From NCBI RefSeq assembly GCF_030813695.1, contig NZ_JAUSVA010000002.1:620001-684000 (forward strand): a stretch of 64,000 nucleotides of DNA, given 5' to 3'. This DNA is from Kitasatospora herbaricolor (lineage in GTDB: Bacteria > Actinomycetota > Actinomycetes > Streptomycetales > Streptomycetaceae). The notes under the pieces are model-generated. The model searched no databases and was not told the DNA's origin. It saw only the letters and a program-made list of their open reading frames with translations. Shown here piece by piece: positions 1-7,977 of the stretch. The number at the start of each line of letters is the position of its first letter. Position 1 is the stretch's first letter. A program made the position numbers and the translations under genes.

Positions 1-357
1 GAGCACGCCCACGCCGAAGTCGGCGGCGTGCATCGAACCGCCGCGGCCGCGGTTGAGCCCGGTGGTCCGGCCGGCCAGCTCGGCCATCGTCCGGGCCGGG
101 TCGGCGCCCTTGGCCAGGACGTGGCCGTGGCCCCGGTGGGTGCTGGTGATCACGTCGTCGGGGCGCAGCGCGGCGCAGGTGCCGGCGGCGATCGCCTCCT
201 GGCCGGTGTACGGGTGGATGCCGCCGGGCACCACCTTGGCCCTGACCAGCTCGACGGCCCGTTGCTCGAAGCCACGGACCAGGGCGACCGTCCGGTACAG
301 GGCTGCGGCCGGGTCCGTCGCCGGGTCGGCCGTCGGGCCCGTCGTCGGGTCAGCCAT
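1..357 (-). CDS. TPP-dependent dehydrogenase E1 alpha subunit (partial)
   Basis: The first 119 codons are present; the rest lies beyond the left edge. The fragment contains GGIHPYTGQEA and a RGHGHVLAKG stretch, typical of the alpha subunit of pyruvate/acetoin/branched-chain 2-oxo acid dehydrogenase E1, which decarboxylates a 2-oxo acid on thiamine diphosphate. The TPP-binding GDG motif would lie outside the window. The ATG at 357 overlaps the end of the PhyH gene by 8 bp, so the two are probably translationally coupled. Because it follows a hydroxymandelate-synthase-like gene, it may act on an aromatic 2-oxo acid (for example 4-hydroxybenzoylformate) to provide a starter unit. That substrate is inference; a housekeeping-type substrate is not excluded. 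Confidence 0.8.
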   Translation of the reverse strand, partial: MADPTTGPTADPATDPAAALYRTVALVRGFEQRAVELVRAKVVPGGIHPYTGQEAIAAGTCAALRPDDVITSTHRGHGHVLAKGADPARTMAELAGRTTGLNRGRGGSMHAADFGVGVL

Positions 358-1285
358 GGCCGGCCGCTCCGTCGGCGCGCCAGAGCACCGGGCAGTACGC
401 CGGGTCCGCGTAGTCGGGGCGGCCGTCGGGCAGTCGCCGGACCAGTACGTCGTGGTTGTAGGCGGCGGTGGCGCCGTCGCTGAGCGCGAAGTCGCGGTAC
501 TCGTTCGCGCCGTCCTGGAGGTGGAAGGAGATCGCGCGGCGCGGCCGGTCGCTGCGGTTGGGACCGCTGCCGTGGTACGTCCGGCAGTGGTGGAAGCTCA
601 TGTGGCCCTGGGGGATGACCATCGGCACCTTGCGGATGGCGGCGCCGTTGAAGGCGGCGTTCTCGGCGAGCACCCGCTCAAGGTCGGCCTTGTCGCGGTC
701 GGCGAAGTGCTTGGTCATCGAGTCCTGGCGGCCGGTCTCCCGCCACAGGTGGCTGCCGTCCACCACGGTGAGGGTGCCCATCTCCTCGTCGCAGTCGTGG
801 AACGGGACGAACGCGGTCAGCATCCGCTCCGAGGTCGAGGTGGACCAGTAGTGCTTGTCGAAGTGCCAGGGCACGATGTTGCTGGGCTCGCCGGAGACCG
901 CGGGCTTGAGGATCAGAGTGGACTGGAACACCCGGATCTCGTCGGTACCGGCCAGCAGCGCGGCCACCGCCCCGATCAGCGGCTTGCACAGCACCCGGGC
1001 GATCGGGTCGCTCTCGTGGTGGACGTAGTCGTTGTGGCGCTGGACCGGCCCGTCCGAGGGCTGCCAGGCCGCCAGCCGGGGCGGGCGGACCGGCAGGGTG
1101 CGGCTCCGCTCGCCGGCGTAGTAGTCCTCGCTCGCGGCGGCCAGCCGGTCCACCTCCTCGTCGGTGAACAGCTTCTTCGACAGGTACCAGCCGTGCTCGG
1201 CGTAGAAGGCGACGTCCTCGGCGTCCGGCAGCAGGGCCAGTTCCTCGTCGGTGAGGTCGAAGCGCAGGGTCGGGGCGGCGGTCAT
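350..1285 (-). CDS. Phytanoyl-CoA dioxygenase (PhyH) family oxygenase
   Basis: A 311-residue protein of the Fe(II)/2-oxoglutarate-dependent PhyH superfamily, which hydroxylates small molecules or carrier-bound acyl groups using 2-oxoglutarate and O2. The iron-binding facial triad is visible: WHFD gives His141 and Asp143, and the distal His is in YHGSGPN (His238), followed by Arg250 in RRAISFH, the expected 2-oxoglutarate contact. Length is normal for the family. The ATG at 1285 overlaps the upstream stop as ATGA, so it belongs to the leftward biosynthetic operon. It probably hydroxylates the aryl head group or the acyl chain. Family assignment is firm; substrate is unknown. Confidence 0.85.
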   Translation of the reverse strand: MTAAPTLRFDLTDEELALLPDAEDVAFYAEHGWYLSKKLFTDEEVDRLAAASEDYYAGERSRTLPVRPPRLAAWQPSDGPVQRHNDYVHHESDPIARVLCKPLIGAVAALLAGTDEIRVFQSTLILKPAVSGEPSNIVPWHFDKHYWSTSTSERMLTAFVPFHDCDEEMGTLTVVDGSHLWRETGRQDSMTKHFADRDKADLERVLAENAAFNGAAIRKVPMVIPQGHMSFHHCRTYHGSGPNRSDRPRRAISFHLQDGANEYRDFALSDGATAAYNHDVLVRRLPDGRPDYADPAYCPVLWRADGAAGHG

Positions 1286-2391
1286 CGGTGGCCCGCCTCG
1301 GTGGTCGGGGGGATCTGGTCGGACTGCCGCACGGTGGCGAGCTCCCTTTCCTTGGCCTCGTAGAGGGCGGGTATGTTGCTGGTGCCGAAGGTGCGGGCGC
1401 CGTGACGCTCGATCAGCTCCCAGAAGAAGGTCCGGCGGACGTGCATCGAGGTGGCGAAGATCTGGTACATCTGGCCCCAGTGGTCCCGGTCGACCAGGAT
1501 TCCGCGGCCGCGCAGCCGGTCCACCGGGAGGTCGACCGGCCCCAGCCGGCCGTGCAGCGAGTCGTAGTAGCTGTCCGGGGTGGACGCGAAGCCGACGCCG
1601 TTCTCCGCCATCGTGTCGACGGTGGCGACGATGTCGCGGCTGCTCAGGGCCAGGTGCTGCACGCCGGGGCCGCCGTGCCAGGCGAGGAAGTTGTCGATCT
1701 GGCCGGGGGTGCGGCCGAGGTCCGGCTGGATCAGCGTGAGCGTGACGCCGCCGCCGGGGCTCTGCACCACCTGGGAGAACATGCCCTGCTCCCCGACCTC
1801 GATGTACTCCTCGAAGATCACGTCGAAGCCGAAGGCCTTGCGGTAGAAGTCCGTGGTGCCGCTGAGCTGCCCGTCCGGCACGCAGACCGCCGCGTGGTCG
1901 ATGCTCCGCAGCAGGTCGGGCGAGGCCGGCGGCGCCGCGTCCAGCATCTCGATCAGACCCGGCAGGAACTCCCTTTCCGAGCCGTGCCGTTCGACCAGCC
2001 GGTGCACCACGTCGCCGAAGCCGGAGACGGTGGCGGTGACGACCGAGGTGTCCTCGCGGGTGTGGGTCCGGGGGGCTTCGAGCGCGCTCGCGCCGCCGGC
2101 CACCGCCGTGCCGTACGCGGCGGCGGCGTCCCGGGCGGCGAAGGCGAGCACGGCCACGCCGTCGCCGTGCCGGGCGACGTACTGCGACGCAGGGTGGTCC
2201 GCCGCCAGCCCTGAGGTCAGCAGCACCCGGCAGTCGCCCTGGCCCAGCAGCAGGCTGCGCTGCCCGGCCAGGCCGGTCTCGGGGCCGCCCTGCCCGAGCA
2301 GGCGGAAGCCGAACCCGGAGGACAGCACGAACGCCGCCTGGCGCGCGTCGCCCACGTAGAACTCGACATGATCGACGCCGAGGAAGTCCAT
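1282..2391 (-). CDS. 4-hydroxymandelate synthase / 4-hydroxyphenylpyruvate dioxygenase-like enzyme
   Basis: A 369-residue non-haem iron dioxygenase with the two-domain VOC fold of HPPD/HmaS. The ferrous ligands are seen as His166 (SIDHAAV), His246 (GVQHLAL) and Glu325 (FFWELIER). HPPD turns 4-hydroxyphenylpyruvate into homogentisate; HmaS makes 4-hydroxymandelate from the same substrate. The C-terminal segment RHGARTFGTSNIPALYEA is closer in my memory to HmaS than to catabolic HPPD, and the setting between a ketosynthase and a PhyH oxygenase favours a biosynthetic role. No other tyrosine-catabolism gene is nearby. It lies 36 bp after the ketosynthase stop. HmaS versus HPPD cannot be settled from sequence reading alone. 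Confidence 0.8.
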   Translation of the reverse strand: MDFLGVDHVEFYVGDARQAAFVLSSGFGFRLLGQGGPETGLAGQRSLLLGQGDCRVLLTSGLAADHPASQYVARHGDGVAVLAFAARDAAAAYGTAVAGGASALEAPRTHTREDTSVVTATVSGFGDVVHRLVERHGSEREFLPGLIEMLDAAPPASPDLLRSIDHAAVCVPDGQLSGTTDFYRKAFGFDVIFEEYIEVGEQGMFSQVVQSPGGGVTLTLIQPDLGRTPGQIDNFLAWHGGPGVQHLALSSRDIVATVDTMAENGVGFASTPDSYYDSLHGRLGPVDLPVDRLRGRGILVDRDHWGQMYQIFATSMHVRRTFFWELIERHGARTFGTSNIPALYEAKERELATVRQSDQIPPTTEAGHR

Positions 2392-2427
2392 TGCGGTAGC
2401 CGTTCCTTCTCTGTTCGCTCGGTGCCG

Positions 2428-3714
2428 TCAGACGGCTCTGGCGAGCCGGGTGCTCGGCAGGCCGTAGACGAGGCTGATGTTGTGGCCGCCGAACCCGAAG
2501 GAGTTCGACATGACGTGGCTGATCCCCGGCGCGGCGCGCGGGCCCTTGCGCACGTGGTCCAGCTCGCAGGCCGGGTCGGGGTCGTCCAGGTTGTGGGTGG
2601 GCGGCAGCAGTCCGCGCCGCAGCGCCAGTACGGAGACGGCCGACTCGACCACCCCGGAGGCGCCGAGCAGGTGTCCCGTGACCGCCTTGGTCGAGCTGAC
2701 CGGCGGGGCCTGCTCGCCGAAGACCTCGCGGATCGCGAGCGCCTCGGCCTGGTCGCCCAGCCGGGTGCTGGTGCCGTGGGCGTTGACGTAGCCGATGTCG
2801 TTGGGCCCGACGCCCGCGCTGCGCAGCGCCTGCCGCATGCAGGCGGCGGCGCCCGCGCCGTCGGGGCGCGGGGTGGTCGGGTGGTGGGCGTCGTTGGTCG
2901 CGCCCCAGCCGAGCACGTCGGCGTACCCGGCCGCGCCACGGGCGTCCGCGTGCTCGGCGCGCTCCAGCACCAGCACCCCGGCGCCCTCGCCCAGCACCAG
3001 GCCGTTCCTTCGGCGGTCGAAGGGCCGGCTGGCGCCGGTCGGGTCCTCGCCCCAACCGCGTGCCAGGGCACGGGCGTTGCCGAAGGTGTCGACCAGGGTG
3101 GGGAACAGCGGTGCCTCGCTGCAGCCGACCACCACCACGTCGGCCTCGTCGGCGCGCAGCAGCCGCAGCCCCTCCCCGACGGACTGCGCACCGGCCGCGC
3201 AGGCCGTGCTGATGGACGAGCTGTAGCCCCGGATGCCGTGCCGGATCGCGACCCGGGCCGCGCTCATGTTGGGCAGCATGGCGGGCAGCAGGTAGGGGCT
3301 GACGCCCAGCCGGCCGCGCTGGGTCCGCAGGACGACCTGGGCCTCCAGGGTGGCCAGCCCGCCGTTGCCGGAGAGGATCACCCCGATCCGGTACGGGTCC
3401 ACGTCGCGGCCCACCTCGATGCCGGCGTCTGCCAGCGCGTCCGCCGCGGCCCTCATCGCCATCACGATGTAGCGGTCGACGAGCCGGGTCTCGGGCGCGG
3501 GCAGCACGGAGGTGGGGTCGATCGGCGCGGCGAAGCCGGCCGTCTCCAGCGATCCCGCCAGCGGCCCGTCCGGGTCCGGCCGGACCAGCCCGGACCTGCC
3601 CTCGCACATCGCCGCCATCACCTCGTCGGCGCTGGACCCCACCGGAGTGACCAGGCCCATCCCGCTGACGACGACGTCGGCTCGCCCGGTGTTCGTGTGG
3701 CGCGAGTCGCTCAC
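2428..3714 (-). CDS. Beta-ketoacyl-[ACP] synthase (KS alpha, FabF/type II PKS-like)
   Basis: A 428-residue thiolase-fold condensing enzyme. The catalytic triad is intact: Cys172 in STACAAGAQ, His313 in HGTSTR and His348 in TGHLLGA, with GFGGHN near the C-terminus. It should catalyse decarboxylative Claisen condensation of malonyl-ACP onto an acyl chain. The start is GTG at 3714, overlapping the upstream stop as GTGA, which marks tight coupling to the half-length ketosynthase-like gene. In aryl-polyene-type systems a full KS partners with such a PF13723-like chain-length factor, and I infer the same here. A FabF-like housekeeping role is unlikely in this operon. Confidence 0.9.
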   Translation of the reverse strand: MSDSRHTNTGRADVVVSGMGLVTPVGSSADEVMAAMCEGRSGLVRPDPDGPLAGSLETAGFAAPIDPTSVLPAPETRLVDRYIVMAMRAAADALADAGIEVGRDVDPYRIGVILSGNGGLATLEAQVVLRTQRGRLGVSPYLLPAMLPNMSAARVAIRHGIRGYSSSISTACAAGAQSVGEGLRLLRADEADVVVVGCSEAPLFPTLVDTFGNARALARGWGEDPTGASRPFDRRRNGLVLGEGAGVLVLERAEHADARGAAGYADVLGWGATNDAHHPTTPRPDGAGAAACMRQALRSAGVGPNDIGYVNAHGTSTRLGDQAEALAIREVFGEQAPPVSSTKAVTGHLLGASGVVESAVSVLALRRGLLPPTHNLDDPDPACELDHVRKGPRAAPGISHVMSNSFGFGGHNISLVYGLPSTRLARAV

Positions 3715-4388
3715 GGCTGTTCTCCCTCGTGGAGTTGCGGTTCCGGTGCCGGCGGCGGCCCGGGGCCGAGCAGGACGGCGGCCGCGCGGTCGGGGCCGTC
3801 GGGGGTGTGCGCCTGGTCGACGCGGATCAGCAGGGCCTGCTCGGCGTCCCCGTCGGCGAGCAGCAGGGCGGTGACGGCCGTCGCGGTGGTGGTGTCGGCG
3901 ACGCACACCACCGGCCCGGTCAGCTGCCACCGCGCGGCCACGTGGCCGGCCACCGCGTTGGGGACGGCCTGGAAGAACAGCAGTGGTCCGATCCGGGCGC
4001 CGCCGTCGACGGCCTCGGCGACGTGCGCGGCGCCGGCCAGGTCGCCCAGCGGGCTGACCACCACCACGGCGGTCACCGGCCCGCCGGCGCCGTCCGGCGG
4101 CCCTGGAACCGGCGTCCTGCCGGGGCGTCGCAGCAGGCAGCGGCGGGCCGTCTCGGCGGCGAGCGGGCTGAACGAGGAGACCACGAAGCCGGCGATCGCC
4201 GGTGCGACCTGGTCCTCGGCGGACTCCGGCCACTGCGCGGAGGACAGCACCCGCAGACCGGCCACCGAGGCGGCCAGGGTCAGGGCGGCGGCCGAGGCGG
4301 CGGGGGGCAGGGCGGCGGGAGCAGAAGGTACGGGCCCGGCCTCGGAGTCGGCATCGGAGCGCGGGGGTGCCGCGCCGGTCAGGTTCAC
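3711..4388 (-). CDS. Beta-ketoacyl synthase N-terminal-like (chain-length-factor-like) protein
   Basis: A 225-residue protein that resembles only the N-terminal half of a ketosynthase (PF13723-like). The stretch LLFFQAVPNAVAGHVA matches the family region where a KS would approach its active site, but there is no active-site Cys motif and no HGT or GH histidine motif. Such proteins are annotated as chain length factors in aryl-polyene clusters and are thought to pair with a full KS. The GTG start at 4388 overlaps the preceding stop as GTGA, and its own stop overlaps the next KS start. I infer that it forms a heterodimer with the KS encoded at 2428-3714. Confidence 0.75.
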   Translation of the reverse strand: MNLTGAAPPRSDADSEAGPVPSAPAALPPAASAAALTLAASVAGLRVLSSAQWPESAEDQVAPAIAGFVVSSFSPLAAETARRCLLRRPGRTPVPGPPDGAGGPVTAVVVVSPLGDLAGAAHVAEAVDGGARIGPLLFFQAVPNAVAGHVAARWQLTGPVVCVADTTTATAVTALLLADGDAEQALLIRVDQAHTPDGPDRAAAVLLGPGPPPAPEPQLHEGEQP

Positions 4389-5542
4389 GGTGCGCCCACC
4401 AGGAGCGCGGTGTTGGCGCCGCCGAAGGCCGTGGTGAGGCTCAGCGCGTGGTCGGCCGCGGTGGGCACGGCCCGGTCGAGGACGAGATTGAGCGGGCAGG
4501 TCTCGTCGGGGCCCAGGAAGCCGGCGTTCACCGGCAGCCGCCCGGCGCGTAACGCCGCCATGGTGACGACGAGTTCGAGCAGCGCGCCGGCCTCCAGCGC
4601 CTGGCCGTGCACCGACTTGGTGGAGCTGACCGGCACGGTCGAGGCGCTGTCGCCGAGCGCCAGTTGCAGGGCGGCGGCCTCGGCGGTGTCGCTGACCGGG
4701 GTGCCCGAGCCGTGGGCGTTCACGTACCCGATCCGCTCCGGGCGGACCCGGCCGCGGTGCAGGGCGTCGCTGATCGCCCGGGCCAGCCCGGTGCCGTCCG
4801 GCCGTGGTCTGCACACGTGGTAGGCGTCGCCCGCGCGGCCCCAGCCGGCCAGGACGGCCAGCGGCCGGGCCCGGCGTGCCCGGGCCGCCGAGGCGGCCTC
4901 GACCACCACGGCGACCACGCCGTCGCCGAGCAGCAGCCCCGTGCGGCCGGCGCTGAACGGGCGTACCTGCCCGTCCCGGGCGAGTGCCCGGCCCGCGTCG
5001 AAGACGGCGAACTGGTCGGCCTCGACCAGGTATCCGGCCGCCACCACGATCCGGTCCGCCTGCCCGTGGGCGACGGCCGCGGCGGCGTCGGCGACGGCGG
5101 TGCTCGACGCCACGCAGGCGGAGGTGTAGGCACGGGAGGCGCCGGACAGTCCGGCACGCCGGGCCACCGCGTCCGCGAACACGTCGGCGCCGTGCGCCGG
5201 GCGCCGCGCCGGGGTGGCCCGGGCCAGCGCCGGATCGCCGTGCACGGCGAGGTGCAGCGGGATGCCGTCCCGCTGCGCCGTGGACAGCCCGGCCTCGTCG
5301 CAGGCCTCACCGACGGCCCGGTCCAACTCGTCTGCCAGGACCGGGGATCCGGGGTACGTCGCGGCTCCGCCGACCTGACGGCCGGACACGTCGAAGCGCT
5401 GCACCGGCGCGAAGGCCGGTGCGCCGTCGAGCGCGGCGGACAGCAGCGGCTGGACGCCGTGGCCGAGGGCGCTGAGCACGGCGGCCCCGGTGACGACCAC
5501 GGAGCGGGGGCCGCGGCGGGCCACCGGCAGGTTCTCAGTCAC
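4385..5542 (-). CDS. Second beta-ketoacyl synthase
   Basis: A 385-residue ketosynthase, slightly short for the family. It keeps the Cys-His-His triad: Cys143 in TSACVASS, His277 in AHGSGTP and His312 in SVHGQALEAG, with TTAFGGAN at the end. The two KS genes are clearly diverged, so they probably serve different steps, such as initiation versus elongation. The GTG at 5542 is preceded by a purine-rich GAGGGGAGCAAGG. Leu331 is encoded by TTA (4552-4550), a codon that in Streptomyces needs the bldA tRNA, so expression may be developmentally gated. A 217-bp repetitive spacer separates it from the carrier protein upstream. Confidence 0.88.
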   Translation of the reverse strand: MTENLPVARRGPRSVVVTGAAVLSALGHGVQPLLSAALDGAPAFAPVQRFDVSGRQVGGAATYPGSPVLADELDRAVGEACDEAGLSTAQRDGIPLHLAVHGDPALARATPARRPAHGADVFADAVARRAGLSGASRAYTSACVASSTAVADAAAAVAHGQADRIVVAAGYLVEADQFAVFDAGRALARDGQVRPFSAGRTGLLLGDGVVAVVVEAASAARARRARPLAVLAGWGRAGDAYHVCRPRPDGTGLARAISDALHRGRVRPERIGYVNAHGSGTPVSDTAEAAALQLALGDSASTVPVSSTKSVHGQALEAGALLELVVTMAALRAGRLPVNAGFLGPDETCPLNLVLDRAVPTAADHALSLTTAFGGANTALLVGAP

Positions 5543-5759
5543 CCTTGCTCCCCTCGTTCTCGTTGATGGCGACGCCGGGTCGGAAGGCCGGCTGACGGTC
5601 GTGTCCGCCTGGACGGACGGGCGGCGCGGGCCGGCGCGGGCCGGGCCCGGTCGGATGTGCCCGGAACAGCGCCGGGTCGGGTACGCCCGGACAGCCCCGG
5701 ACCGGATGCCCCGGGCCGGATGCCTCCGGCCGGGGCGGGTCGGGCCGATTCGGGCCGGT
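5543..5759. repeat. Degenerate GC-rich repetitive spacer inside the operon
   Basis: A 217-bp gap in an operon whose other genes overlap or nearly touch. It is built of degenerate iterations of GGGCCGG, CCGGATG and CGGGTCGG elements, concentrated at about 5630-5770, with many short complementary pairs that could fold. No convincing reading frame or promoter was seen. It could be an mRNA structure that lowers expression of the downstream ketosynthase part relative to the carrier proteins, or simple repeat expansion. Confidence 0.5.
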
Positions 5760-5996
5760 TCAGGCCGGGTCGGGCCGTAGCTCGCCGAGGCCGGCGAGCA
5801 GCTCGACCACGTCGGACACCGTGCTCAACCGGGCCAGGGTGTCGTCGTCGAGGCGACGGTCGTAGCGCTGCTCGATCTGGTGCGCCAGCCAGGCCAGTTC
5901 CATCGAGTCGATGCCCTCGGGCACCTCCTCCGGTGTGCGGTCGCCGAAGCCGGCGAGCATCGCGACGACCTCGTCCCGCCCGGGTGCGGCCGGCAC
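5760..5996 (-). CDS. Acyl carrier protein (ACP-1)
   Basis: A 78-residue protein with a four-helix ACP pattern. The likely phosphopantetheine serine lies in GIDSMELAWL, matching the DSL/DSM motif at the start of helix II. It would carry the growing acyl or aroyl chain as a thioester. The start is taken as GTG at 5996, 2 bp after the stop of the second ACP gene; an in-frame CTG two codons upstream is less likely. It lies directly between the other carrier protein and the ketosynthases. Confidence 0.82.
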   Translation of the reverse strand: MPAAPGRDEVVAMLAGFGDRTPEEVPEGIDSMELAWLAHQIEQRYDRRLDDDTLARLSTVSDVVELLAGLGELRPDPA

Positions 5997-5998
5997 GC

Positions 5999-6283
5999 TC
6001 AGTGCCCCGCGGCCGACGCGGACCGGATCCGGGCGGCCACGGCCGCACCGAACTCCCCGACCGTCATGGTGCCGAGCAGTTCCGCCTCGTCGTCCTCGAA
6101 CGTGACGCCGAAGCGCTCCTCCACCCGGACACCCAGCTCGGCGAGGGAGAGCGACTCCAGGTCCGCGCCGGCCGGGCCGAGCAGGGTGTCGTCGTCGACG
6201 CCGGTGATGTCGTAGTTCATCGCGCTCAGTGAGGTGAGCACGAACGCGCGGATCTCCTCGGTGGACATCGCCTCAGTGGACAT
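5999..6283 (-). CDS. Acyl carrier protein (ACP-2)
   Basis: A 94-residue carrier protein. The phosphopantetheine site is ADLESLSLAEL, where the usual Asp before the serine is replaced by Glu. Two ATG codons are possible: 6283, with AAAGGGAA about 10 nt upstream and an 11-bp overlap with the ligase gene, or 6268 (MSTEEI). The second gives a more usual ACP N-terminus. The Tyr/Asp-rich middle and GVRVEERFGVTFEDDEAE helix II-III region fit type II PKS/FAS carriers. It presumably receives the acyl-adenylate made by the adjacent ligase; this is inference from gene order. Confidence 0.8.
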   Translation of the reverse strand: MSTEAMSTEEIRAFVLTSLSAMNYDITGVDDDTLLGPAGADLESLSLAELGVRVEERFGVTFEDDEAELLGTMTVGEFGAAVAARIRSASAAGH

Positions 6284-7766
6284 CGCTGGTGGTTCCCTTT
6301 CGGTCGGACCGTTCCTGGACGGTGGTGGGCTTCGGCGACCCGCCGGCGCCGCTCAGGGCGGCCCGGTCGCGGACCAGCTTCCCCGTTGCGGTGCGCGGCA
6401 GCCGGTCGACGACGCGGATCAGGCGGGGCCGTTTGTAGGCCGCCAGCCGTTGGGTGAGCTGCGCCTCGACCTGTGCGGCGGTGCCGCCCGGGCGCAGTAC
6501 GACATAGGCCTCGATCGAAGCCCCGTGGACGACGACCGCGGCGGAGACCTCGGGCAGGGCGGCGAGGGTGTGCTCGACCTCGGTGAGGTCGACCTTCAGG
6601 CCGCCGACGGACACCTGCGAGTCGAGCCGTCCCAGCACCCGGACCCGCCCGGTGCCGGGGTCGAGGGTGCCGCCGTCCTTGGTGTGCAGCCAGCCGTCGG
6701 CCCAGCGGGTGGGGGCGCCGGCGCCGGGTGGTGTCCCGTGGTCGAGGTAGGGCGACTGCTCCCTGGCGATCAGCAGTTCGCCGTCGACCGCCCGCAGGGT
6801 GAGGCCGGGAGCCGGGGTCAGTTCGGGCCGGTGCTCGCCGAACAAGTCGGTGGCGATGACGCCGACCTCGGTCATCCCGTACATGCTGCCGAGGCGGACA
6901 CCGTAGCGCTCGACGAAGGCCTCGTGCACCTGGGCCCGGACCAGCTCCCCGCCGGTCGTCATGCCGGTGAGCTGGGGCAGGCGCGGGGGCCGCGCCACCC
7001 AGCTGAGCAGTTCGATGTGGAACGGCACGCCCAGCAGGGTGGTCGGCTCGGGGCCGGCCGCGACGGTGGCGAGGATCCCCTCCGCCGTGAGCCGCCGCGG
7101 GATCGCGAGCCGCACGCCGGCGTGCAGGCTGTGCAGCAGGCCGCCGACGAGTCCCAGCACGTGCACCATGGAGGCCGTCGAGACGATCCGCTCGCCGGCC
7201 CGGGGCACCCCCTCGATCCGGGTGTACCGGCCGAGTTCGTCGACCAGGTCAGCCGCGGTACGGCCGATGATCTTCGCCGGCCCGGTCGAGCCCGAGCTGA
7301 GCTGGACGACCGCGTGCGAGGTCCGGGCCGGCCGGCCCGGGCGGGTGGTGACGACGTCCTGCTGGTCGTGGAAGCCGCCGGGCGGTCCGCCGGCGGCGGG
7401 CCGCTCGGCGGTCACCACCACCTGCGGGTCCAACCGGGCGAGTGCCTGGTCGGTCTCGTAGGGGGTGAGCCGGTGGTCGAGCAGTGCGGCCTGGGCCCCG
7501 ATCCGCCAGCCGGCCAGCAGGTTGGCGACCAGGGCGAGCGATGGGGCCAGGCTGAGGGCGACCGAGCCGCCCCGGCGCAGGCCGGCCGCGGCGAGCACGG
7601 CCTGCCTGGCGCTGACGAGCCTGCGCAGTTCGTCCCTGCTGACCGGTTCGTCGAATATCAGGCAGGGCTCGGAGCCGGTCCCGCCGAGAAGGACCTCGTC
7701 GACCCAGGAGGGGTCGAGCGGGAGGGCGGCTAAGCCTCCCGATGGAGCTGTGGCAGCAGCCTTCAT
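6273..7766 (-). CDS. AMP-dependent acyl-CoA/acyl-ACP synthetase
   Basis: A 497-residue ANL-superfamily enzyme that activates a carboxylic acid as its adenylate and passes it to CoA or a carrier protein. Motifs seen are the P-loop QLSSGSTGPAK (155-165), YGMTE (296-300), a GRLDSQVSVGG hinge (379-389) and PRTATGKLVRD with catalytic Lys463. Length is typical of benzoate/4-coumarate-CoA ligase-like members. It is the first gene of the leftward operon, with GAGG about 11 nt before the ATG. With ACP genes directly downstream, loading of an aromatic starter onto ACP is likely. Leu12 is encoded by TTA (7733-7731), suggesting bldA control from the first gene of the operon. Confidence 0.9.
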   Translation of the reverse strand: MKAAATAPSGGLAALPLDPSWVDEVLLGGTGSEPCLIFDEPVSRDELRRLVSARQAVLAAAGLRRGGSVALSLAPSLALVANLLAGWRIGAQAALLDHRLTPYETDQALARLDPQVVVTAERPAAGGPPGGFHDQQDVVTTRPGRPARTSHAVVQLSSGSTGPAKIIGRTAADLVDELGRYTRIEGVPRAGERIVSTASMVHVLGLVGGLLHSLHAGVRLAIPRRLTAEGILATVAAGPEPTTLLGVPFHIELLSWVARPPRLPQLTGMTTGGELVRAQVHEAFVERYGVRLGSMYGMTEVGVIATDLFGEHRPELTPAPGLTLRAVDGELLIAREQSPYLDHGTPPGAGAPTRWADGWLHTKDGGTLDPGTGRVRVLGRLDSQVSVGGLKVDLTEVEHTLAALPEVSAAVVVHGASIEAYVVLRPGGTAAQVEAQLTQRLAAYKRPRLIRVVDRLPRTATGKLVRDRAALSGAGGSPKPTTVQERSDRKGTTSDVH

Positions 7767-7930
7767 GGAGAACCAGAACCTCTTTCAGGTACATGACCAA
7801 AGGAGCTGACAGAATTCCCACGCCGAACTTTCAACTCTGAATTGCCTGATGTCAAGTCCTGTAACTTTCATGGCATTTCACGGCATGCTGGCTTCAAGTT
7901 GTGATGGCACTACGGGGTTTGTTTGGTGCA

Positions 7931-7959
7931 TTGACGAGAGAGCGCTCCCCCGCTAGTGT
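7931..7959 (+). promoter_or_regulatory. Candidate sigma-70 (HrdB-type) promoter for the methyltransferase operon
   Basis: TTGACG at 7931-7936 and TAGTGT at 7954-7959 are separated by exactly 17 bp, close to the Streptomyces vegetative consensus. Transcription would begin near 7966, leaving a leader of about 265 nt before the GTG at 8231, which is long for this kind of operon. Confidence 0.6.
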
Positions 7960-7967
7960 GGCCGCCG

Positions 7968-7977
7968 GTTGGCCAAC
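7968..7977. promoter_or_regulatory. Palindrome GTTGGCCAAC at the predicted transcription start
   Basis: A perfect 10-bp palindrome placed just downstream of the candidate -10 box, where a bound repressor would block initiation. The regulator is unknown and no regulatory gene of the cluster is visible in the window. Confidence 0.35.

Noticed and set aside
350..3607. A 1085-codon minus-strand frame read as one protein
   Set aside because: Only its last 311 codons (PhyH) are real; the rest is out of frame with the HmaS-like and ketosynthase genes that have intact motifs.
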